Source: Reclinomonas americana ATCC 50394 (taxonomy: Eukaryota; Jakobida; Jakobea; Jakobida). From it: a DNA stretch of 64,000 nucleotides. The stretch is from assembly GCA_048213135.1 (NCBI GenBank), contig PS015295.1:14449-78448 (forward strand), in the 5' to 3' direction. Each line of letters opens with the position of its first letter. The stretch's first letter is position 1. The notes beneath the pieces were generated by a model, which saw only the letters and a program-made list of their open reading frames with translations, made no database searches and was not told the origin of the DNA. Shown here piece by piece: positions 24,178 to 36,565 of this stretch. A program made the position numbers and the translations under genes.

Positions 24178-25617
24178 ATGCCGTGCTTGGCGATTGTGGC
24201 CGTGTCACTGTTGGCACTGGTGCTGGTGAGCATGATTGTGGGGTTGGTGTGGACGACCAACACGCGTGTGCAATGCGATCACTCGGGCGTGGTGTGTGAA
24301 GACATGGTGACGCATCTGTTGCGTGAGCTGTGTACCTGCGCGCATCACCCTTCCTCTCTCTCTCTCTCTCTGCGAATGCGTGACTGGGAGGTGCGGCACA
24401 GAGTCTCGTCGTACAATGCCCTGCAACGCGATCGATTGCAGCGATTCGTGGCGAAGCGGGCCACGCGCCTGCGCCGTGTGCCACACGTGGTGGCCATGTA
24501 CGCCAAGAGTCGACCGCAGTACCTGACAGAGTCGCTGGGGTCGCTGTGTCGGGCGGCCGAGACAGAGACGGTGGTCACTGGCCCGTCGCACACACATCGC
24601 GACGATCGCTCGTTTGAGCCGGTCATTCTGCTCTTCCTCGACGGCGCCATGCCGCAAACCATGGACTTTCTACAACGCGAGTACTCGCACGCAGTGGGCG
24701 CGGAGGCAGTTGGCAGGGGCCGTGAAGACAATCAGCACACCTGTCCAGTTGTGTGCGTGCATAACATTTTCATCATGCGTCTGTGTTCTCTCTCATCGCC
24801 CTGCGCCAGTTGTTTGTGTTTGTGCGTCCGACGACCAACGAGGGCGGCTCGATCATGGCCCTGAAGGAGCACTGGTGGTGGATTCTGCACATGGTGTTTG
24901 AGTCGGAGCTGCTGGGCACCACGGTGGACGAGGTGTTGTTTGTCGAGGAGGACCACGTGAGCAGCGCAGATCTGTTTGCCATGTCGCATCGCATGGCGGC
25001 GGAGTGGCACACAATGTGCCGCGGCTGCTGGGGCCTCAGTCTCTACAATGCGGCCTCGACCGAGCGCAGGTGTGTGCGTGAGAGAGAGAGAGTGCGGATC
25101 ACATATGTTGAACGCTGACACGCGCCACTGGGCACACACAGCCTGGCGCAGCGAGTGCACGTGCTGGAGGGACTCAGCAACACCGGCTACCTGCTACCGC
25201 GCTCCACGTGGAACCTCCTGCAGGAGCACGAGCGCGAGTTTCGCGAGTGTGCCAACGGCTGGGATGTTGCGGAGAACCCGGCGTGTCGTCGCTCACTGTC
25301 GAAGATGCTGACGAGACAAACACCCTTCGCCACGCGCAGATATGCTTCACCAGTTTGCAGCGAGCGGGCCTGCTGCCGTCTCGATACCTGGCGCCGGAGC
25401 TCTCGCGCATCCGCAACATTGGCGTGCAGGGCGTCAACATGAACGAGGTACTGTACGCCACCTCGATTGCGCCGCATTAACCGCTCCTCCTCACACAATC
25501 TTACCCCCACAGCGCCTGTACGAGCAACGCGGATACGCCACAGTAGCCGTCAGCGCGGCGGCTGACATGCTGCTCGCCGACGACGCACTCGAGTGCGACA
25601 ATTGTGACACCAACTGA
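24178..25617 (+). CDS. MGAT2: Alpha-1,6-mannosyl-glycoprotein 2-beta-GlcNAc-transferase (GnT-II)
   Basis: Type II Golgi enzyme that adds GlcNAc to the alpha-1,6 arm of N-glycans, giving complex-type branches. The start ATG gives a signal anchor (CLAIVAVSLLALVLVSMIVG). Family blocks seen in order: HVVAMYAKSRPQYLTESLGS, ALKEHWWWILHMVFE, and EVLFVEEDHVSSADLFAMSH, where the EED is the metal/nucleotide-sugar site. Next come AQRVHVLEGLSNTGYLLPRS and, across an intron, the conserved WD (ANGWD / ICFTSLQRAGLLP), then RIRNIGVQGVN. Stop at 25615-25617. Two introns start with GTTGCG (24318 and 25266); the second is fixed by the conserved WD followed by the TLQ-like segment. Presence of GnT-II implies complex N-glycan processing in this organism. 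Confidence 0.9.
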
Positions 25618-25697
25618 CTAACACGCGCATACAGACTAGACGGGCGATTGTTCACTCGTCGAGCGCGGCAGTGGTGGAATGCTCGCCACTGCCGCCA

Positions 25698-26080
25698 TCA
25701 CCACGCTGCGATCTCTGTCGCACTGCTGCGGCCTCCGGTTGCTGCTTTGAACTGCGACAACACACGTTGTCGGAGAAATTGGAGAATGAATGACACTGGC
25801 ATAAGAGGGGGAGGCACGCAACGGTAGCGCCACTGCTGGTATTGGTGACACTGGCTCCTCAGCAGAAGCAGCAGAAGACGACGCCAAGTGAGACTTGCCG
25901 ACGACTGCGAGCACTCCGTCGCGCAACAGCTGCATCGCCAGACGAAGCAATGCCAGCAACCACACCACCCACGAGTAGGGACACAAGAGCTGCCCAACGG
26001 AAACGCTCATCGTCTCTCTCTGTGCAACACAAGCTCAATCTCCGCGACGTCCTCTTGAAAACGTCGACGTCGCTTTTCAT
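25698..26080 (-). CDS. Possible small single-TM protein
   Basis: An ATG at 26080 opens [19 protein letters not shown], followed by a hydrophobic stretch ([19 protein letters not shown]). A GTTGCG donor after SGDAA and an acceptor before [17 protein letters not shown] would give about 68 residues, ending at 25698. It would be divergent from the DnaJ gene (69 nt between starts). Support is only the splice-signal pattern and layout; an overlapping frame containing [17 protein letters not shown] is an alternative. Confidence 0.35.
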
Positions 26081-26150
26081 CGTTGTTGTGCAGTGAGCGA
26101 AGGGGAGAGAGAGAAGCAACACACACACCCTCGTGCTTCATCGCTGAGCA

Positions 26151-26433
26151 ATGCAGCGCCACTTGGCTTTCGATGCCACCGAGTTGTACCGCATTCTCGG
26201 TGTTAGTTGCGTGTCTCTCTCTCCTCCTTTGCTCTCTTGTTCTCCTCCTCCTCATTGTGGCGAGAGCAGAGCGCACTGCCACGGCAGAGGAGCTCAAGCG
26301 AGCGTATCGTGCACTGGCCTTGCGCTTGCATCCCGACAAGAATCCGAATGCCACTGATGAGTTTCGGAAGATCCGCGAGGGTGCGTGACTGCGCCAGCGA
26401 GTTGTCTGTCTCTCGTCGTCGTCCAACTACTGA

Positions 26434-26479
<46 letters not shown>

Positions 26480-27980
26480 CATCATCTTCAGCATACGCTG
26501 TCTTGTCCAATGATCGCAAGCGTGCATTGTACGACAAGTATGGCGCTTCGGCACTGGAGGTGCGTCGGTGGCTGTCTGCGTCGCCCTGTCGACTATGCAC
26601 CACACTCACCTCTCCTGCGCTTGTGCAGATCAGTGGTGCTGGTGACGACGTGACCGAGCAGCATGGATTCGCGGAGATCGGCACCGAGTCGCAGTTTGGT
26701 GCCACCACTGGCCTGCCCGGCGTGCTGGAGAACTTGTTTGCAGCGTTCTCTGGTGCACACAACAGGCTCGCCAGCAAGAACCCGCTGCAAGTCGGTGCGA
26801 GTGAGGCGAGGCCAGCAATCGAACAGGCGCCACAGTACGTGCGACTCGTGCTGCGCGTGACACTGGAGGAGGTATACACGGGCGTGGTGCGTCGCATTCG
26901 CCTCCCACCGCGGACGCGAGTGTGCTCAGTCTGTGGCGGCACCGGCGGTCAGCTGGAGTATTGTCGTCGGTGCAAGGTCTGTGAGTGCGTGACTCTGTTA
27001 CGTTGTGCCACTTGTCTCACTCTGACTCGACCATGAAGGGCGACGGTCGCAAGGTGCTGCTGCGCACGCTGTCGACGGGAGTGGTGCAGCGCTTGGTGGT
27101 ACACTGTCCGGATTGCCAGGGTCGTGGGGAGCGCAATGTGCAAGTGTGCGGAGAGTGTCGCGGCTCGCGGTGGACCACTGCCGTCGATCGTGACGGTGTG
27201 CAGGTGTCGGTGCCAGCGGGTGTTCCGGATCGGCACGTTATTGTGTTGGACAGTCACGAGGTGCAAGTGATTGTGCGGGTGCGTCGACATCCGCGTTTCG
27301 TGCGATGTGGAGCGCACTTGTTGACGCAACACACGTTGAGTGTGGAGGAAGCAATCCGTGGCTTCTCCGTACGGATCCAGCTGTTGGACGGTTCACGCGC
27401 TCGCGTCGAGTGCACCGACCGTGTCACCCACCCTGCGCAGTGTCGCTGGATAGAGTTTGCTGGCTTGCCCGAGTTCCCGTCGGTGGAGTCGTCGGGACGC
27501 AGTGTGCACGGCGGTCTGCTGGTGTGGTTCTCGGTGGCGCTGCCTGGACATGTGAATCCCTCCCTCAAGTACTACTTGCGACGGCTAATGTCGCCAACAT
27601 GTGAGTTGCCGCCAAACTTTGCGCGACTCTTGTCTCCGCACGCCAGTGCATCCACGGAGGCACCAGCCGATGATGACGGCAGTGGTGCAGCACAACTGCT
27701 GGAGTTCTCCAGCAAGCCGCCACCCCTCACACTGTCGTCCGTCTCCACCCTGATTATTCCGCATCTAAGCGGCGGCACATCCACGGCGCAGGTCAGCGCG
27801 GACGACGACGATGATGACAGTGGTGTGGAGGAGGCTGACATAATCGTCGACGGCGACTCACGACGTCTGGACATGCAGCTCGTGCCTTTTCGATCGGCTG
27901 CAGCACCATCAGGCCCGACGACGGCGTCGACCCGACGTGGTGTATTTGGCATCACGCTTCCACAGTGCTCACTTCAGTGA
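26151..27980 (+). CDS. Class A (type I) DnaJ/Hsp40 co-chaperone
   Basis: Five exons (26151-26205, 26270-26380, 26490-26559, 26631-26976, 27039-27980) give 507 residues. The J-domain has [11 protein letters not shown] / [18 protein letters not shown] and the HPD motif ([10 protein letters not shown]), which stimulates Hsp70 ATPase. The cysteine-rich domain has four CxxCxG-type repeats: [32 protein letters not shown]. The substrate-binding domains follow ([20 protein letters not shown]). The glycine-rich linker is weak, and there is an Asp/Ser-rich C-terminal tail ([20 protein letters not shown]) beyond the usual length of about 400. No CaaX motif is seen. The first intron begins GTTGCG; only that donor keeps the J-domain helix in frame, which makes it the best internal proof of this splice-site class. 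Confidence 0.93.
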
Positions 27981-28110
27981 ATGCATTCGTCGTCCCCACC
28001 GCTGCTGTCCCATCGCTGCATGCATGTCACACAGCGAGTCAACGGCGCTCACTCGCGTTGCGGGCCCCACTGACGAATCTCGCTCAGCGCCACTGGTCGC
28101 CACCACCGGA

Positions 28111-28370
28111 ATGCCACATTGGACGTGTGAAAAGTGTGGTGCCCGCGAGTTCAAAGAGTGAGCGTCGTGCGATGCATGCAACGAGTCACTCTCACTCACA
28201 TAACACGACACAGAGGCAAGACGTTTTCCGTTGGCAGCTTCGTGGCCAAGCTGCTCAACATCCAAACTCGCAAGTTCGACACGGTGACCTGTGTCGAGTG
28301 TGGATTCACCGAGTTCTTTGAGAGAAGGCAGAGCCCATTGGCCAACATTCTCGACATTCTCATCAGATGA
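28111..28370 (+). CDS. Small zinc-ribbon protein
   Basis: Two exons (28111-28157, 28214-28370) encode 67 residues. One cysteine pair is at the N-terminus (WTCEKCGAREFKE), the other near the end (TVTCVECGFTEFFERRQSPL), separated by TFSVGSFVAKLLNIQTRKFD. This matches the layout of the short zinc-ribbon family annotated as nucleic-acid-binding (CxxCG...CxxCGYTE). It follows DnaJ on the same strand with 130 nt between. Molecular function is unknown; metal binding is inferred from the four cysteines. Confidence 0.8.
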
Positions 28371-28427
28371 CGCAGTGAAGGGAGAGAAAAGAATGAGAGA
28401 GCAAGACTGCGTGACGGGGGGCAGTGA

Positions 28428-29058
28428 TCATTGTTGTCTCCAGGCTCGTCGGGTAAACTCGTTGACTTGGCNNNNNNNNNNNNNNNNNNNNNNNNNNNNN
28501 NNNNNNNNNNNNNNNNNNNNNNNNNNNNNNNNNNNNNNNNNNNNNNNNNNNNNNNNNNNNNNNNNNNNNNNNNNNNNNNNNNNNNNNNNNNNNNNNNNNN
28601 NNNNNNNNNNNNNNNNNNNNNNNNNNNNNNNNNNNNNNNNNNNNNNNNNNNNNNNNNNNNNNNNNNNNNNNNNNNNNNNNNNNNNNNNNNNNNNNNNNNN
28701 NNNNNNNNNNNNNNNNNNNNNNNNNNNNNNNNNNNNNNNNNNNNNNNNNNNNNNNNNNNNNNNNNNNNNNNNNNNNNNNNNNNNNNNNNNNNNNNNNNNN
28801 NNNNNNNNNNNNNNNNNNNNNNNNNNNNNNNNNNNNNNNNNNNNNNNNNNNNNNNNNNNNNNNNNNNNNNNNNNNNNNNNNNNNNNNNNNNNNNNNNNNN
28901 NNNNNNNNNNNNNNNNNNNNNNNNNNNNNNNNNNNNNNNNNNNNNNNNNNNNNNNNNNNNNNNNNNNNNNNNNNNNNNNNNNNNNNNNNNNNNNNNNNNN
29001 NNNNNNNNNNNNNNNNNNNNNNNNNNNNNNNGCCGACGGAAGAATCTCATCCTCGTTC
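28428..29058 (-). CDS. Possible minus-strand gene mostly inside a gap
   Basis: Right of the N gap (28472-29031) an ATG at 29058 starts MNEDEILPS. Left of the gap a minus frame ends QVNEFTRRAWRQQ at 28428. If joined, the gene would be convergent with the zinc-ribbon gene (57 nt) and divergent from the MAPEG gene, as is usual here. Most of the coding sequence is unread. Confidence 0.35.
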
Positions 29059-29249
29059 ATCTTGACAGCGGATCTTGGAGCACACACTGCCGACGTGTGA
29101 CAGACTCACTTGCAGGTGTGTGTGTATGCTTGTGTTCTGGGCAGTGGGGCCGAGCTACTGCGCCCTCACACATTGTACCTACTGTGTCGCAGTTGTCTCT
29201 TGTTGTTCACAATCCCCGTCTGTGATTACCCGCCCCACTCTCTGCCACA

Positions 29250-30066
29250 ATGGCCGACATTGACAACATCTACGATGACACCAACATGGCCGCGCAGACG
29301 CTCGCCGTCTGTTCTGTGGCCTTGTTTGTCAAGGTGCACCACTGCTGTCTTCTGCTGCCGCCGCATTTTTCCCTAAAATGTGTCTTTGCCTTGTTTGTGT
29401 TTTTCCTCACACCTCTCGCCGCAGATCTTCGCCTCTGCTGTCTACGTGACGGTGGGCAGGCGCAAGGAAGGACGCCCACTGGCGCCAGAAGTTGAGTCGT
29501 GTTTTTTTTTTGGTGTTTTTCAGGGGAGAATGATTCGCTCGTGCGAGGAAATTCGTCACAGTGGTTTCTCACCACCACTTGTACGTGATGGCAGGACTTT
29601 CCACCAGAGCCGCAGGCCATTGGCAAGGGTGCGCACGCGGTGCCACCCGAGGTCCGCGTGGCCGGTGGCAGCAGCAGCATCCTGACACAAGTCGATCGCG
29701 GTCTCGCCATGCTCAGGTACGCTGTCTTTCCCTCTCTTGCATTGCCCGAACCGTGTGCTGTCTGTTTGAGCTTTTTTTGTGTGTGTCGTTCATGTGAGCT
29801 CATCTCTGCCCCCTGTCGTCTACAGGGACGATGTGGAGCACATCCCTATCTTCCTCATCATCGGCTTCCTGCTGGTGCTGACGAGGGGGCTCAATCACGC
29901 CAGTCAGCTGGCTTCCACCATCTACTTCAGCATCTTCACGCTGATGCGACTGTTGCATTCATTGTTTTTCATCACCCGTGTGCAGCCGTTGCGCTGGCTC
30001 GTGTGGGACATTGGCGTGCTCGTCACCCTTGCCGCCGCCGTTCACCTCCTTGTCGTTGTCTTCTGA
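29250..30066 (+). CDS. MAPEG-family membrane enzyme (MGST1/PTGES-like)
   Basis: Four exons (29250-29333, 29425-29490, 29595-29716, 29826-30066) give 170 residues. Four hydrophobic segments: QTLAVCSVALFVKIFASAVY, PIFLIIGFLLVLTRGL, TIYFSIFTLMRLLHSLFFIT and LVWDIGVLVTLAAAVHLLVV. Family signals are the PED-type segment before AIGKGAHAVPPEV and the loop RGLAMLRDDVEHIPIF, corresponding to the glutathione-binding R..N..EN.P.F motif of MGST1 and microsomal prostaglandin E synthase (here DDVEH). MAPEG proteins are trimeric ER or outer-membrane enzymes using glutathione for conjugation or peroxide reduction. The exact substrate cannot be told. Intron 2 starts GTTGAG. Confidence 0.85.
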
Positions 30067-30263
30067 GGCATCCTGTCGCTTCATCTCACATGCAAAACCA
30101 ACAACCCAACTGTGTGCGATGCCGCACGCAACACGCGCATCTTGGTGCGCGCGCTCTATTCGTACGTTAAAAAACAAACCAATGAACGACGGCTGTGATG
30201 AAACGAAACGCGCGCTCTCTCACTTCACTACCACTTGTCGATGCCTAGGAATTTAGGGACCGC

Positions 30264-31557
30264 TTACATGATTACACAACGGCATCCTTCGTCGACGGGC
30301 ACGGGCGGTACAAGCACCTGGTGGTGGTGGTGAGATATCCCAGCAGCGTGCATGGACAGGCAGATGAAAACGTACCACTGTGGCTGCCTGCTCAAACACC
30401 TCTCGCAGTCCTTGCCCCTGCTTGGCACTGCACTCCATGTAGCAGTGGGCGCCAATGTGCTGTGCCAGGGTTTCACCGTCTGCGCGAGACGAGCACCTGC
30501 TGGCGAACTCAGGATCGTCGCGAAGATCGGCTTTGGTGCCGACGAGAATGACTGCGCAGCACAGCAGCGTCAGCCAATCCCACAATCAACACACACAAGC
30601 ATGTTTGTGCGTGATCGCAACTTGGGGCTGGTGGATTCACGCAGGCCTTGATCTCCTGCCACCAGAAGCGTGTGACATTTTCGCGCGACACCGAGTTTGC
30701 AATGCTGCGCACAAGAACACGGTGAGTTCTGAATCGATCGCTATCGTGAGGCACAGAGACGCACTTGAACGCCAGCAGGACCACATCGGTGCCTGGATAC
30801 GCCAGCTTGCGCAGGTTGGTGAGCTCGTCTTGACCGGCCGTGTCGAACAGCGCTGTGGGAGAATCGATATCAGCACCAGGTGCAGGAGAGACACAGCAGA
30901 GAGGCACACGCAACTCATGTTGGCCAGTGGAGCCGGCTGCCCAGCAATAGGTGAAGACTTTGAACGGACCGACTTGCGGAAGGTGTCAGCTGGGCGTCGT
31001 GTCGTGTCGTGTTGTTGTCAGCATACATTCACACACAAAGCGATGCATGAACGCTCTCACCTATTGTCGGATCCTGGTGGCACAGCGGACAACATACAAA
31101 TCAAGTCAGTGTCACTGTTCCACGCTCCTGTACACCACGCAGGCATGCATACACACACGCGCGAACGACACAAGAACGCAACATGGTTCTCGGGGAATTG
31201 ACCGTGGACTGAACCAATCACAAAGTAACACTCGAATGTCAGAGGCGATGGAAACCACACACACACGCGTACACACGCGGAAACAAGAGAATGGGAATGC
31301 ACACGCACTGAACATGAGCGTCTGTGGGAGAGAGAACGAGGGTGTTAGCAACACATCTGACAAGAAAACACAAGCACACACGCGTACACACGCACCATGG
31401 ACGACTTGCCGACGGAGGGATCGCCAACAATCTGCACACAGACACACACAGCTACAGAGTTGGTCGAAAGAGAGGGAGAGAGAGAGAGAGGGAAGACTCG
31501 CAAACAGTGCGCGTAGTCGAGAAAGCAACGAACCACACACTTGACAGGCTTCTCCAT
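30264..31557 (-). CDS. Rho/Ras-like small GTPase with CaaX box CVIM
   Basis: Start MEKPVKCV at 31557. The P-loop is IVGDPSVGKSSM, a switch I remnant reads DPTI, and switch II is ALFDTAGQDELTNLRKLAYP with GTDVVLLAF. The base-recognition motif is VILVGTKADLRDD (TKxD as in Rho/Rac) and the G5 motif is HCYMECSAKQGQGLREVF. The last exon ends VDEGCRCVIM: a CaaX box whose terminal Met favours farnesylation, with a second cysteine two residues upstream that could be palmitoylated. The gene is closest to Rho by the LRKLAYPGTDV and GTKADLRDD blocks. It has many tiny exons, and the switch I joins are uncertain. One donor is GTTGCG (minus, 30914); one intron before VILVG may use a GC donor. Confidence 0.87.
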
Positions 31558-31863
31558 GGCGAATGTGATGCTGCTGCTGAAGAGGTGAGAAAGAGGGAGA
31601 GGGATGGTCTGCGCAACACGGACGCGGCAACAAACTTGATTGCCGGATTTCATCGCTTTCCGGCAGACGCACGCGACGTTGGCTCACAACACATCACACT
31701 GCAAGGGAGTAAAGGCAGTCCATGTGGATAGCCTTTCGCATCACACTAGAGCGCGTTTGCCTCTCACCGCAAACGCTGCGACGTCGCACGCTGAGTTCCG
31801 AACATGATTCTGAAACCAGGCGCAACGTTAACCCCGTCGTCCACGATCGCTTTCACACTCCAC

Positions 31864-32076
<213 letters not shown>

Positions 32077-32161
32077 TACACCAGTAGCCCTCCCTTTTTT
32101 GCTCGAGTATTGCTCGACTGACACTCGACGTTCGCTCCCGCCATTTCACACGAGATTCGTC

Positions 32162-35100
32162 ATGACGACGCGGCGAAACCACCAGCTTGTGCTGTTTTCG
32201 CTGCTCCTCGTTGCTCTCCTTCTGCTCACATCACTTGCGCTCGTTCACTCGTCTTCCGGCGACGATGACAACGACGAGAGTTGCGAGTTGTCCCTCTTTC
32301 GTTTGGGTGCACTTGCATGTGCCCACTCACTCTTGTCTATGCGCATGTGTGTATGTGTGCAGGCATTGCGCACGAGGTGGAGGTGACGCTCGATCACGAG
32401 ACAGTCGCCGCCACGGTCGTGCAAAAGGCGCACGGTGAGGACATGACATGCCGAACATCTGCACGCTCACGCTCTCTCACACACGCGCAGAGGTGGAGGA
32501 GGGCGAGGATGCGAACGGGGAGTTTGTCATTCTGAAAGAGTACACGGTCACGCGCGTGGACGAGTACGTGGCCAAGGACAACATCGATGCGGAGGAAGAG
32601 CACCATGATGCGTCGTCGACGACTTCGACTACATCGCTGTCGCAGCTGGTGCAACGCTTCCACGCCGCCTTCGAGTCGTACTACTCGTACTACTGGAAGA
32701 ACATCTTTGTGCAGGCGAAGAAGAGCGGAAGCTCCAAGCAGGTGCAGAGCAAGGATTTCGAGCTGGCCGAACGACTGGTGGCCCTGCAGGTGCTGCTGCG
32801 ATCGGGATCGGCTGCCGGCGACAACCTCGAGAGCTTGCTCACTAGCCAGTTGCCGAGTTGCGTCGACTTTGTTCGGGTTGTAGTTGCGCTTGTCGTTGCC
32901 TGACCTGGGGGGAGCGCGCGCGCGCAGAGACGATTGCCAGTGTGACGACGACCGATGTGCCGGGACTGTTGTCGTTGACGGGCGACTTGTCGTCGCGCGT
33001 GCTCCGTGCGTCGATGCTGCCGTTCTCGAACTGCCTGCTGGCCGCCCTGCTCGGCCACAACGGCTACCCGCAGCCGGGTGCGTCGCGAACACGAGTTGTT
33101 TTTCGTTTCGCATCCTCGTCGTGTGCCTGACGAGTCGACGATTGCACAGCGATCAACGTGTGCCAGTCGTCGCTGGACTGGCAGAAGACGCGACTCAGCA
33201 GCAGCTCACCACTGGTGGGAACCTCCAAGGCTCTGCTGGCCTCGCTGTACCGCATCAACAACGACGAGGAGCGGTGAGTGTGATGTTGCAGGCCGGATGG
33301 TGTGATTTTTTGTGGTGCTTATCCGATCGAGCAGAGCCGAGTCGCTGTGGGCCGAGGCACGTGAGGCGTTTGCGTCGAGCGATGCACCAGAACTCGGACG
33401 TGCGGCTTTCCACGCCTTCTCGGCCTGGGATTTGAAGCGGACCGGCGACCAGGACGGCGCCAAGGAGGTGCGTCGCTCGTGTTGGTGTGTGAAGCCCATC
33501 GGTGCTTTCCGCCCACATCGCTCCCTTTTTGCGTGTCGATATAGGCTCTTGTCGCGTCGCGACAGGCATTGAACCGTGTGCGATCCCCGCTCAACCCGCT
33601 GCTGTTTGGCGTGTTCACCGTGGTGCACGACATTTTGGGATTCCACGACGAGGCCGACGAGCTGGCACACACCACGCTGTCGTCGGTGGAGAGCAGTTGC
33701 GTGTCGAAGTAGGAAACTCTGTTGATACGTGCTTGTGGGAGTGACATCATTTCATCGCAGCATTGGGCGCCAAGCACACCATGTACGCGGTGGTGCAAGT
33801 ATTGGTGGCACTGCGCGAGGAGCTGCTTGGTCGCCAGACTGCCAGTGACTCGGGTGAGTGGTGTGCCATCATCCTGTTGCGTGCTGTCTCATATCTCACA
33901 CTTGTCCGTAACACCAGCCTTTGACGATGCGGTGCGCTCGGCACGTCGTGCATTCGGTCGCCGCTCGGCCTTGTCGGCCGCATCAATTGGTTTCGATGCG
34001 GCTCGACTGGACGCGGAGGGTCGACAGGAGGAGGCCGACGTGAAGGCGTCGGAGGCACTCAGCATCATCAACAAGCACTACGATTCGGAGAGGTGTGTTC
34101 CTGGAAGAGTGGGAACGAGAGAGGGAGGTGTCGTTTCTCTCATGCACGTCACATTTGCAGCCCGGTGCGTGCTCTGGCCTACGGTCTGTTCGCTGCGCAC
34201 AAGGACTACAACGGAAGCACGGAAGAGGCGTCGAGGTTGTACATCCAGGCGCTGCAGGNNNNNNNNNNNNNNNNNNNNNNNNNNNNNNNNNNNNNNNNNN
34301 NNNNNNNNNNNNNNNNNNNNNNNNNNNNNNNNNNNNNNNNNNNNNNNNNNNNNNNNNNNNNNNNNNNNNNNNNNNNNNNNNNNNNNNNNNNNNNNNNNNN
34401 NNNNNNNNNNNNNNNNNNNNNNNNNNNNNNNNNNNNNNNNNNNNNNNAGCAGTCCAAGGCCGAGCAGGCGTACAAGGAGATGCAGGACAGCATCAATCGC
34501 CTGGTACCGCAGCAGTCGTTCACGTACGCCCTGTCGCAATTCCTGCTGGGTGTGCGCTTTGATTTCATCGCCGAGTCGGCCAAGTCGAGCAAGCACACCG
34601 AGGCCACGGAATTCTACAACCGTGCTCTGGATGCACTGGAGTCGGTGATCAAGCGACCAATCGAGCCGGAGGAGCGCGAGTGGTTCAACTTGATTCGCGG
34701 CTCGCTGTGGAAGCGTTGCGTAATCCTTCATTCATTCATGCACAAACAAAAAGAGTCGGCGTGGGCTCACACGCACCGCTGCAGTGGACACGGAGGTTGA
34801 CGACGCACGCAAGAGCCTGGCAAAGATCGTCAACAAGACGCTGAAGGAGCGACGCAAGGAGATGATCGAGGTGCTGAGCGAATTGGCGGCGGCGCTGGTG
34901 GACGCCAAGCTGGACGCGGAGGCCGAGTTGCTGTTGACGACACTGCTGGAGCTGGAGCAGGACAAGGAGTCGGCCAACTACGCGCAGCTGTTGAGTCAGC
35001 TGGCGGCCGTGTATCAGCATCTGGGCAAGTTTAGCGAGGCGATGAAACTGATGCCCGACCTGCTGGCCCTGTCCCGCAAAGTTGGCGGTGGTGAGCAGAT

Positions 35101-35930
35101 GTTTTGCTTGTTGGCCCCACGTGTGTGCGACGGTGTTGCTGAGTGCTGATCGAACAGGTGCCAATGCGCAACTGTTGGAGCTGCTGAAGCAGGCCAGTGA
35201 TGTGGCGGCACGTGGTGGTGACTGGGAGCAGGCGATTGCCTACCTGAAGGAGGCACTGGGACTGCACGATAAGCTGTCGGGCAAGGATCTGGGTTACGTG
35301 GAGCTGCTGCGCGCACTGGCGGCACTGTTCGAGCGTGCCGAGCGCACCGAGGAGGCGCTGGCCAAGGAGGAGGAAGCCATGCGCCTGCAAGTTACCCTGG
35401 TGTCGCCACTGGACCCCATCTATGTGGATCTGCTACTGTCGCTGGCCAACTCGGAACGCAACGCAGACCAGCGTGCGGTGTACCTGGAGAAGGCGCTGGC
35501 GGCGTCGCTGAACCAGGCGGGTGGCAAGTGCTCGGCCCAGTCGGCCCGAGTGATGCTGCTGTTGGTGGAGATTTATCGCGCGCGCAACGACATGGCGAGC
35601 CTGGTGACGCTGTACAAGGGCCTTGCCGAGTGCCCACGCAGCATGTTCCGCGAGGCAGATCTGGCCGAGCTGGCCGCCGCACTGGCGCACCTCGGCTCCG
35701 TGTACCTGCGCCAGCACAACCACCAGGCGGCGGAGCCACTGCTGGCCGAGGCACACCGCATCTCGCGACACCTGAGCGGCAAGCCAGAGGAGCCGTGTGC
35801 GGCCGCGCTGGTGGAGACATTCAAATCGGCAACGGTGGAAGTGCGTTCGGCGATTGCACCGTCCACCGTGGCCTACGCCACGCTCTTTTTCATGCTGGCC
35901 GTGCTGTTCTTCACCTGCGTCAAGAACTAG
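32162..35930 (+). CDS. Lumenal/extracellular TPR protein with signal peptide and C-terminal TM
   Basis: The start at 32162 gives a signal peptide (LVLFSLLLVALLLLTSLALV), and the protein ends with one TM segment (VAYATLFFMLAVLFFTCVKN) and stop at 35930. Nearly everything between is helical. Typical TPR-like pairs include AFHAFSAWDLKRTGDQDGAK, SKAEQAYKEMQDSINRLV, ATEFYNRALDALESVIKRPI, ALVDAKLDAEAELLLTTLLE, LAAVYQHLGKFSEAMKLMPD, GGDWEQAIAYLKEALGLHDK and LAHLGSVYLRQHNHQAAEPL. A 189-nt N gap (34259-34447) interrupts it. Three introns start with GTTGCG (32280, 32857, 33696) and keep frame. Topology puts the repeats in the ER lumen or outside the cell with a very short cytosolic tail. I do not recognise the family; a lumenal scaffold role is inferred. 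Confidence 0.8.
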
Positions 35931-36141
35931 TGCCACCTTCACCACCAAATCATGACACAATTACGTGGCGGAAGACAACACAGAATGAATACGACGCCGC
36001 CAGATGCTGGGTGGGTGTAGATGATACACACACAGAAGGTCGCCTGCATTGAGCATCGAGACGATGATGATGATGATGAGGAGGAGGGAGAGGATGAGAG
36101 AAAATCAATGGCCTCCTCTCAAGAGACTGGCATTTCTCCTC

Positions 36142-36480
36142 TCAATGGTGCTCGTTGGCGTGGCCGTGATCGGCACCGTGGCCAGCACCAGCGGCAGCGG
36201 CCTTCTCGTGCGCCTTGTGCGCTGTGACACACAGACGTGAGCAAGAGAGAGAGAGAGAGATGACAAGGTGATTGATGATGACTGACCCTGCAGGTGCGGC
36301 AACTCAATGAGGTAGCCGAGCGTGCCGCCGAGGATGCCAATGTGGAACACCGGGTTGATCTTGCCCTGCGCCTGTGGAGTGCACAGAGAGAGAGGGAGAG
36401 AGTGAGAGACCAACATGACGCGACATGGCAAGGCGCAAACGCGCAAACACGCAGAGAGAAAGCGATGGAGAGAGGAGAGG

Positions 36481-36537
<57 letters not shown>

Positions 36538-36565
36538 AGGAGGAGGGAGGAGGAGGAGGGGCGAG
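36142..36565 (-). CDS. 3' part of a small one-TM protein with His-rich tail (ATP synthase subunit f-like?)
   Basis: One exon encodes AQGKINPVFHIGILGGTLGY LIELP, a single membrane span. After an intron the protein ends HKAHEKAAAAGAGHGADHGH ANEHH, with stop at 36142-36144. Short size, one span starting after an NPVFH motif and a Lys/His-rich tail resemble subunit f of mitochondrial F1Fo-ATP synthase, but the match is weak. The 5' exons lie in or beyond the N gap at 36566-37041, which is preceded by a GA microsatellite (36491-36532). Confidence 0.45.
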
